Part shown: in pieces, positions 25,771-34,700 of the stretch | Layout of the letters: the number at the start of each line of letters is the position of its first letter | Numbering within the stretch: position 1 is the first letter of the stretch | Assembly (NCBI GenBank): GCA_024102795.1 | Contig: JAGFJK010000342.1 | Span: 1 to 41,384, forward strand | Source of the DNA: Pirellulaceae bacterium | GTDB lineage: Bacteria > Planctomycetota > Planctomycetia > Pirellulales > Pirellulaceae | Direction of reading: 5' to 3' | DNA length: 41,384 nucleotides | Notes under the pieces: generated by a model | Seen by the model: only the letters and a program-made list of their open reading frames with translations | Database searches by the model: none | What the model was told of the DNA's origin: nothing | Program-made: the position numbers and the translations under genes

Positions 25771-28700
25771 TTACGGCAGCAACCCGTCGCCGGGGCCGAA
25801 GTCAAACACCCGGTCTTCCATGAGCAAGTCGGTGCTCAGGTGGAAGCGGTCGTCGCCGCTGTCGCCGATCAACTGATCCTGCACGCCGTCACCCTGCAAA
25901 GTTCCCAGTCCGGAGGGAACCGCCGGGTTGTTGGTGACCCAGTCGGCCAGGATCGCTCGCAGTGCCGCGTCGGTCGTGGTATCGCTGACACCGGTCGCCG
26001 TGCCGCCCACGACCAGGTCGTTGCCGGCGTTGCCGCGCACGCGATCCAGATCCAGCCCGCCCAGCAGCACGTCCAGTCCATCGCCACCCTGCAGGTCGTC
26101 CGCGCCCTGGCCGCCCAGCATGATGTCGTTGCCAAACGAGCCCGCCAGCGTATCATTGCCGTCGGCGCCGATCAGCACGTCGTCATCCTGGCCGCCGTCG
26201 GCCTGATCGTTGCCGCTGCCGGCGTGCAGGTAGTCGTTGCCCGCGCCGCCGTGCAGCCGGTCGTTGCCACCGCCACCGAAGATCACGTCGTTGCCGGTGC
26301 CGCCGGTCAGTTGGTCGTGGCCGTCACCGGTGGGCGTAAGGTCCTCGACCGGAATACCATTCATATCCGGCAAGTTGCCGTCGCCGAACAACGTGTTGTT
26401 GCCGTTGCCGCCCAGCAGCCGGTCGTTGCCGGGGCCACCGACCAGCACGTCATCCGCGTTGGCTCCGGCCAGGTAGTCGTCCCCCTGCTCGCCGTGGAAT
26501 TCCACCGGGATCGGCTGATTGCCCGCATCGACCACGTGCGAGGCCACCGTGATGAAATCGTTCTCCAGTCCGCCATACACCAGTAGCCGCGTCAGGACCT
26601 GATCGCCGACCATGTCCAGGCCAAAATGTTCGGCGAACGTCAGGCTGCCGCCGAGCGACAGGTTGTCGATCCGCAGCTTCACGCCGCCGTCGTTCCAGGA
26701 GGTGAACGTCACGCGGTCGCGGAACGCCGTGCCGCGGACATACAGGTCGCCGATCTGAGTGGGGATCAGGCCGGAGTCGTCCAGGACCGAAATGGTTTCG
26801 ATCTGAACGAACGTGGTGGCGGCGATGCTGGGCGAAAGGGCGATGCCCAGGACCGTGTCTACGACCAGCGGCGTGGCCAGCCCGCTCAGGTCCAGGTTCA
26901 ACGTGTCGCCCGTGGGCACGGTGGGATCGCCGCCCAGGATCTGAGTGGGCGCCGTGGCGCTTGGGCGGACGAAGAACGTATCGTCGCCGCTTTCCCCGGC
27001 CACTCGCAGCGGGTCGCTGGCGCCACCCGTGTAATGCACGTTGATCAGGTCGTTGCTGCCCGGATTGCCGTGGAACGTGCGCGTGCCGCTGGTGGTGATC
27101 AGGTGCAGTTCGGCGTCGACCAGCGCGAAGGCGGCGGTGCCGCTGTCGATACCGCTGCCCATCACCGCCGCGCCGCTGCCCAGGGCGATGGTCCGGACGG
27201 GATTCGTGGAGAACACGTCGATGCTGCCCGTGCCCGCGCTTGCCGGACCTTGCAGATCCATGTTGCCGGCCGCCAGCGTCATCGGGCCGCCGTTGCTGGC
27301 CAGCGATCCGCCGGGGGCGATCGTCAGCAGGTCGGTCAACTGGATGTCGAGCGGGCCCTGGATGTTGACCGCCACGGCCAGGGTCAGATTGAAAGCGTCC
27401 AGGTCCAGCGCTGTCGGGGGCGTGGTGCCGCCCACGGGCGCTCCGAAGTTGACCGTGCCGGCCGCCGTATCCATCTGCAGCGCCAGGGGGAAGGCACCGT
27501 CGATTGTGGCCAGCGGCGAGAAGCTGGCGGTACCGCCCGCCAGGCTGGTGGCGGCCTCCAGCATCACTGGCCCGCCGAAGTTGTAGTTCCCGCTGGCGGT
27601 CCAGTTGCCGGCCAGTCCCAGGTTGACGCCCACGGCCGTGGTCAGCGAGGCCATCAGCAGCGGAGGATCGACGTCGGGCAGTTGGTGCAGCGACATGTCG
27701 TCGGCCACCGCCACGTTTTCGGTCCCGTAGTTGCCGTCGTACACGTTGACGGTACCGCCAACCGCCACGAAATCGACACCCTCCTGGATGGTGGCGAAGG
27801 CATCGTAACCGAAGATATTGGCCGGGCCGGGGCCATCGGGGTCGGAGCCCAGCGGGGTGCCGACCCAGTCGTCGTTCACATAAATCGTGCCCGAGGGCAG
27901 CAAGGTCAGCACCACGTCGTTGCCGGGCAAGCCGGTCGAACCCTCGATGTCGTAATCGATACGGACGTTGCGCGAGCCCAACACGAAGATCGTGCCGTCG
28001 GGCAGCCCGGTGAAGAAGCCGCTGACCGGATCGGCCAGGTTGTTCTGAATGATCGTGAAGCGGCTGCCGAGCGCGGGGGCGAACATCGGACCCACGTTCA
28101 ACACCAGGTCGGCGACACCCGCGCCCAGCGTCACCGTGCCGGTCACGTCCAGTTGGTCGTAGTCCACGCCAGCCACCGGCACGCCCGGACCGGCGGGTCC
28201 CAGCAGATCGACGGTGAAGCTGGATTGCAGATTGAACACCACGTTGCCCGTTCCCAGCACGCCGGCCGAATTGCCGGGCGCCACGTCGGACGGATTGTCG
28301 TACGGCGCGGCCGTGGCGACGTTGTCCACGATCAGCGGGCCCGCCACGCTGCCGTCACCGCCCAGCGAACCGGCATTGACGTTCGTGTTGCCGGTGTAGG
28401 AGTTGTTGGCGTTCAGCAGCAGCGTGCCGGCGCCCGCCTTGGTCAACTGCCGGCCGGCGGCGTTCTGGCTGACGGTGGTCTCCAGCGTGGCGGTCATCGC
28501 GGGATCGGCGACGAAGAAGGTGCGATTGGCCGTCAGTTGCAGCGGCGTGGCCGAGTCGAGCGTCAGGCCGTTGGCGCCGGTGAACTGCAGGGTGGTGTTC
28601 AGCACCAGCGGATTGTGCAGCGTGCGATCCGTGCCGTCGGCCCGCAGTGCGCTGACGCCGCCCACGGTTAACATGCCCGTGCCGATAGGGCCAGCGGTCA

Positions 28701-31700
28701 AACCCGCATCGCTGTCGCTGCCCAGCAACAGGAAGCCGCCGTTCAGCGACGTGTTGCCCGCGTAGGTGTTGGCGTTGGACAGGCGGAGGGCGCCCGAATT
28801 GTTCTTCGCCAGGGCCCCATTGGTGACCAGGGCGGGCAGATCGAGTTCGATGGTTTCGAAGCCGTCGTGCCGAGTGATCACGTGGGGCGTGCCGCTGGCG
28901 CCGGTCAGCAATGCGTCGTCGATCCCCAGTTGCGGCACGTCGGTCTTGCCCAGGCCGTCGCGGAAGAAGATGTAGTAGGTACCTGGCCGCGGCGACTGGA
29001 CCGAGACGTTCTGGCCGGTGATCGTCTGCAGGCCGCGCAGCGCCCCCTCGACCGACCCGCCTCCGGTAGGCGGCGCGTTGAAGGCGATCGGCACTGTGAC
29101 GTGGCCCAGGAACGACAGCGTGAACGTGCCGCCGGTCGCTCCCGTCAGCTCGATCACCTGGAATTCGTCAGGCGTATCGACCGCCGCCTGGCGGCTGTTG
29201 ACGGTCAGCGTGCGGCTGCCATTCAGATCCAGGTTGCCTTCGATCCGCGACGACGTCTGGCCTGTCCCCGCGACGTTGACCGTGAAGTTGTTGCCCATCG
29301 TCAGCGTGCCGGTTCCCGAATCGATCCGGCCTCCGGCCACCTGCCCCGCGACCAGGGTCGTGGCGTTCAGCGGATTGTTGTTGTTCGTCAGGTCCAGGAA
29401 GCCGGAGCTGTTGATGGTGGTCGTGCCGACCGACGGGATCTGGTTGTCGTGCAGCGACACCAATCGGTCGTCGTCCTGCTGGCCGATGCCGTTGCCGACG
29501 GTCAGCGGTCCGTTGAAAGCGTTGATCCCGGCGCCCTTGTCCAGGATCAGCACGCCCTGGCTGACCGTGGTCGTACCGTCGTAGGTATTGGGCGCCGCGC
29601 CCGTGAAGCGGGCCGCGCCGTAGGCCGTCTTGTTGACGCCGATGTTCGCGCCGCCGTCGCGGATTTCGCCGTCGATCACAAGCTGCTCGGCCGCCGGACC
29701 ATCGGACACGCGGAACTCGCGGCTGGCGGTGCCCAGGTCGTAGGTGCCCGTGAACGTCGCGGGCGGCGAGGCAACGGACACGCTCGCGTCGGTGGGCACC
29801 AGCAGCGCGCCGCCAGCAACCAGCGTCCCGCCACCAATCACGCTGGCGCTTTGCAAGGGACCGACACCCAGCACGGGCGTGCCGATCGTTTCCGTGCGGC
29901 CGTTCAAGTCCAACGTGGCCGAGGAATGGGCAATCACCGTGACGTTCGGGATCTGTTCGTCGGCGTTCCAGACCACCAGTTCGCTGCCCAGGCCGTCGCC
30001 GACCAGCAGCGTGCCGCCCAGGGCGTTGGTGCCGGCCGCCTTGTCCAGCACCAGCACGCCTTCCAGGACGCTGGTCTGGCCTGTGTAGTTGTTGGCCACC
30101 GAGCCGGCCAGCACGAGCGTGCCGTCGCCCAGTTTGACGAATTGATTGCCACCCGCGGTTGCGGTGAACGTACCGCTGCCGATGACGTTGCCGTTGAACG
30201 TCAGTTGGGAGCCGCCCGCGACCTGGATATCGGTGGGATTGCTGTTCAGGCGGATCTCCGTGGCGCCTGTGCCCCAGGTGTTGGTGCCGCTCAAGTTTTG
30301 CAGCGAACCAACGCCCTGCAACTGCTGGCCGCCGGGAATCGGCAGCGAGCCTGGCAGGTGGAAGGCCGTTGTCTGGCCGATCCGCAGAAATTCGTTGCCG
30401 ATCGACACGCCGTCCAGTGCCAGAACCGAGTTCGTATTGATGAACGTGTCGTTGGACTGCAGGCCGTCCGCGCCCAAGGCGTCGCCATGCCGCACGATCA
30501 GCGTGCCCTGGTTGACGGTGGTCAGTCCCGTCTGATCGTTGTCGTTGCCTAGCGCCAGCGTACCGAAACCGACGCCGTTCTTGGTCAGCGTGGTCAGGTT
30601 CTGCAACCGCCCGTCGTAGCTGGTCACGTTGCCGGCCTGCGTGGTCAAGCTGCCGACCGTGGTGATGGTCAGCGGACGGCCGTTGTTGTCCAGGTCGCCG
30701 GTGAACGTGGTGTTCGAGTTCTGCAGGGTGAACGAGCGGTTCTGTGTGGCCGTGTTCATGATCGGGCCAGTGAACGTCAGCGGGGCCAGACCCTGGAAGT
30801 TGCCGACGGTCAGCGTCGTCGCGGCGGCGGCGTTGGTCAGGGTCAGCGGGTTGCCGATCGTGCGCGGCGTGCTGTCGTCGTCGCCCTGGATGACCACGCT
30901 GACGCTGAGATTCAAGGTGCCGTTGCCCAGTGCGCCGTTGTGGCCCACGATCAGCGTGCCGCCGTTGTGCTGCAGGTTGTCGAGTCCCGCGGCGGCGTTG
31001 TCCGCCAGCAGAGCCAACCCGCCGGCGCCGTCCTTGCGCAGTTCGGAACCGCCGGCCGAGCTGGCAATCGAAGTGCTGATTTCCAGGTCGCGGACCGGCC
31101 CGGAGTCGCCCGCGTTGACGATGCGGCTGACCGAGCCCAGGTCGAGCGTGCCGCTGCCCTGGATGGTCGCGGGCGGCGAGGCGGTCGTGGTCGCACCGAA
31201 GTTGGCTCCACTGACGATGCTGCCCTGGTTGGCCACGGCGAAACCGTCCAGCGACAACTGGCCGCCGCCGGAGATGATCACGTCGCCGCTGTAGGTGGGA
31301 CCCATGTTGACGTTCAGGGCCGTGGTGCTGTTGTGCCCAATCGTTTCGCTGAAGCCGTTCAGGTTCAGCAGTCCCGACGCCTGGACGGTATGGGTTCTGG
31401 CGGCCACGTGGGCGATCTGCTCGTCGGCCATCAGGATCACCTGGTCGGCGTTGTCGCCGCCCAGGGCGTCGCCGACGACCAGGTTGCCGCCGATGGCATC
31501 GACGCCCGCCGGCTTATTCAAGATCAGCGTGCCCTGGTTGACCGTCGTCTGGCCGGTGAAGTTGTTCGGATTCGGACCGCCCAGCTCCAGGGTGCCGCCG
31601 CCGTGTTTGGTCAGACCGTTTCCGGTCGAAACCAGCGTATTCAGGTCTCCGACCAGTTGCCCCGACACCTGCAGCGAACCGGCATCGATGCCAAAGGTGG

Positions 31701-34700
31701 TGGGGTTGCTTTCCAGATCGATGTTGCCGGTCCAGGTGTTGGCGCCGGCCAGGCTGCGGATGCCGCCCGTGTTATCGTTCAGGAAGCCCGACCCGCGGGC
31801 CACGAGCGGCTCGTCGCCGACGGCGATCGGAGCCAGGCTGCCGTCCAGGACGAGCTGCGCGTAGGAGCTGATGTCGCTGCGGTTGGCAACGGTCACGCCC
31901 GCTCCCAGCCCGCCGCTCTTGGCGACTTCCAGAATCCCCTGGCCGATCAGCGCGCGGCCGGTGAAAGTGTTGGCGCTCGCACCGCTCAGGATCAGCGTGC
32001 CCTCGCCCGCCTTCACCAGGCCTTCGGTGGCATTGGTTCCAGCGACGATGGCGTCCACGTTCAAGCTGCTGTTGGCGACGAACACGGCCCGAGTGGCGCC
32101 GAAGTTGAGCGTCCCGATCGTGATGTCGCTCGCGCCTCCCTCGACGCCCACGAAGCCGCTGGTCACGGTCAGCGTGTGCGGTCCGCCCACCTCGGTGACG
32201 TCGGTGCCGCCGGCCAGCAGCAGGGCGTTGATGCTGAGCGAGCCGGCCAGCGCCGTGACCTCGCCGCCCGCTCCGGTCAGTTTCACGTTCCCGCCAACCG
32301 TGTTGATGTCATTCGAGAACGGCGCTGCGACCACCGGCGTGGCGGCGCCGCCGTGCGTGGCGAAGTCCAGGCCCGAGCCATCCACGATCCGGGCGCGGCT
32401 GATAACGCCGCCGGTCAGTCCGGGCGCGCTGGTGAACACCAACTGGTTCATCCCGCCGCCGATTTCCGCTCCCGTGCCGCGCAGCGTCCATCCCGAATCG
32501 CCCCCCAGGCTCAGCGAACCCGAGGTGATCGTCGAGCCGAACGGGCCGTGGTTGACCAGGTGCACTTCGCCGCTGCGGGCCGTGAACACCTGCAACTGGC
32601 CAAAGGTTTCGGAACTGGCGCCGCTGGTCGAAGCCAGGAACTCAAAACTCCCGCCGTTCACCCGTACGGGAGTCGCATCCAGCAGGCGGTCGCCCAGGTT
32701 CGTGGCCGTGTTGTCGACGCTCAGCGTCGATCCGTAACCGATGTTGTACAGCGTGTTGACCGCGGGCAGCGTGGCGTTGTCGCGGAGGATGCCGTTGCTG
32801 AAATCGCCGACCGTGAAGGTGCCCGTCGTGGTGTTGCTGCCTTCCAGGATCAGCACGCCGCCCTGGGTATTGACCGTCGTCGCGCCGGTGTGGGTGTTGT
32901 TCCCTTCCAGCACCAGCATGCCGCGGCCACCCTTGTTCAGGCTGCGGGCCCCGCCCGACTCGGTGATCGGCCCCGCGATCGTGACGACCTGGCCGGCGCC
33001 AATGATGTCGAACGTGCGGTTGGCCGACAGATTGATGCCGCCCGGGTCGGTGAACGCCAGGTCGTTGAAACCTTCCACGCGGAACGTGCCTTGCATGTCG
33101 ATCGGGTTGGCTACCGTGCGATCGTCGCCGAAGGCGACCAGCCGCGGCGTGTTCGCCGGCCCGCGCGTGTAGGTGCCCGTGCCCAGCCCGCTGTCGTGGC
33201 CCAGCAGCACGAAGGTGTTGGTGTTGTTCGAGAGCCCGCCGGCGAACGTATTGGCTCCCGACAGCAGGACTTCGCCGCCGTTGCCATCGACGGTCAGGCT
33301 GCCGTTGGAGATCACGGCCGAGATCTCCGTATCGATCGCCACGTTGCCGCCGTTGTTGATGGTGAAGGTGCGCGAGGCACCGCCCAGATCCAGGTTGCCC
33401 GCGATCCGGGCCTGGGTAATGGTGCCGTTGGTCAGCAGGTTGCCGCCGGCCAGCGTCAGGGTACCGCTGCTGGTGTCAATGGTACCGGCGGACATGTCCA
33501 GCACGCGGCCGCTGGTGCCGGGACCGGCCAGCGTCAAGTCGCCGCCGCCGGTGACGTAGTTGCCAAAGCTCACGAGCAGGCGGTCGAACGTTTCGTTGTG
33601 CCCCATCTGATCCAGGCGGCCCGACGAGTCGACGCGGACGAAGACGTTGTCGGGAATCTGGTCCGCCGCGGCCAGTTCCAACCGATCGGCCTCGACGCCG
33701 AACACATCGTCGCCCACGTCCAGCGTCGTGCTGGCGAACGGAGCCGCTCCGCCGCTCTTGTTCAGCCGCAGCGTGCCCTCGTTGACGTTCGTGTTGCCCT
33801 GGTAGGTGTTGGACGTGGACCCGCTCAGCTCCAGCGTCCCCAGACCAAACTTGGTCAGCGAGTGCGTGGGGAATCCGCCGGGGACGATGGTTGAGGAGAT
33901 GTTCAAGTCGACGGCCGGGGCGCCGTCGTCGTTGACCACAAAGACCCGATTGGTCGCCGTGATGGCGGGGCTCAAGGCAAGCGTTCCGCCGCTGATGTCC
34001 GCGGTGCCGCCGCCGGGCAAGGTGAAGTGCTGCACGGTGGTGTTGATGTTCAGCGTGCTGGCGCCGCCCAGGGCCAGTTGGCCGCCGCTGCCGCCGCCGC
34101 TTTGCGTCCACAAGGCGACGATGCTTTCCGACGTGTTGTCGGTGGCCAGGTCGACCACGCCGGAGGGGCTGAGCAGCACATGCTGGCCCTGGCTGATCGC
34201 ATAGTTGTGGAAGATCTGCTCGTTCTGCATTACGCGCACCGTGTCGGTCCCCACGCCGTCGCCGACGACCAGCCAGGTGCCGTTGGTCGAGCCGACGGCG
34301 TTGATTCCGGGGCTCTTGTTCAGCAGCAGCGTGCCTTCCACCACGAAGGTGCTGCCGGTGTAGGTGTTGTTGGCCGTGCCGGCCAGTTCGATGGTGCCGC
34401 CGCCCGACGTGATCAAGTGGGATAGGCCGCTGACCACGCCGCTGAGCGCGAGCTGCGTGCCGGGGTCCGCTCCCAGCGCAACGGCGTTGGACGACAACGC
34501 GACGTTGCCGCTCCAACTGGAGTTCACGCCGCCGACCGAACGCACGGCCCCGGCGCCGCTGATGCCGCTGCCCAGCGGCGAGACCTGCTCGCCCGCGACG
34601 TTCACGCCTTGCAGTTCCAGCGCCGCTCCGTCCCGGACGATCGTGGCTTGCGCCGGGTTGCCCAGCGCCTGGTCGTTGGTGATCCGCAGGACACCGGAAC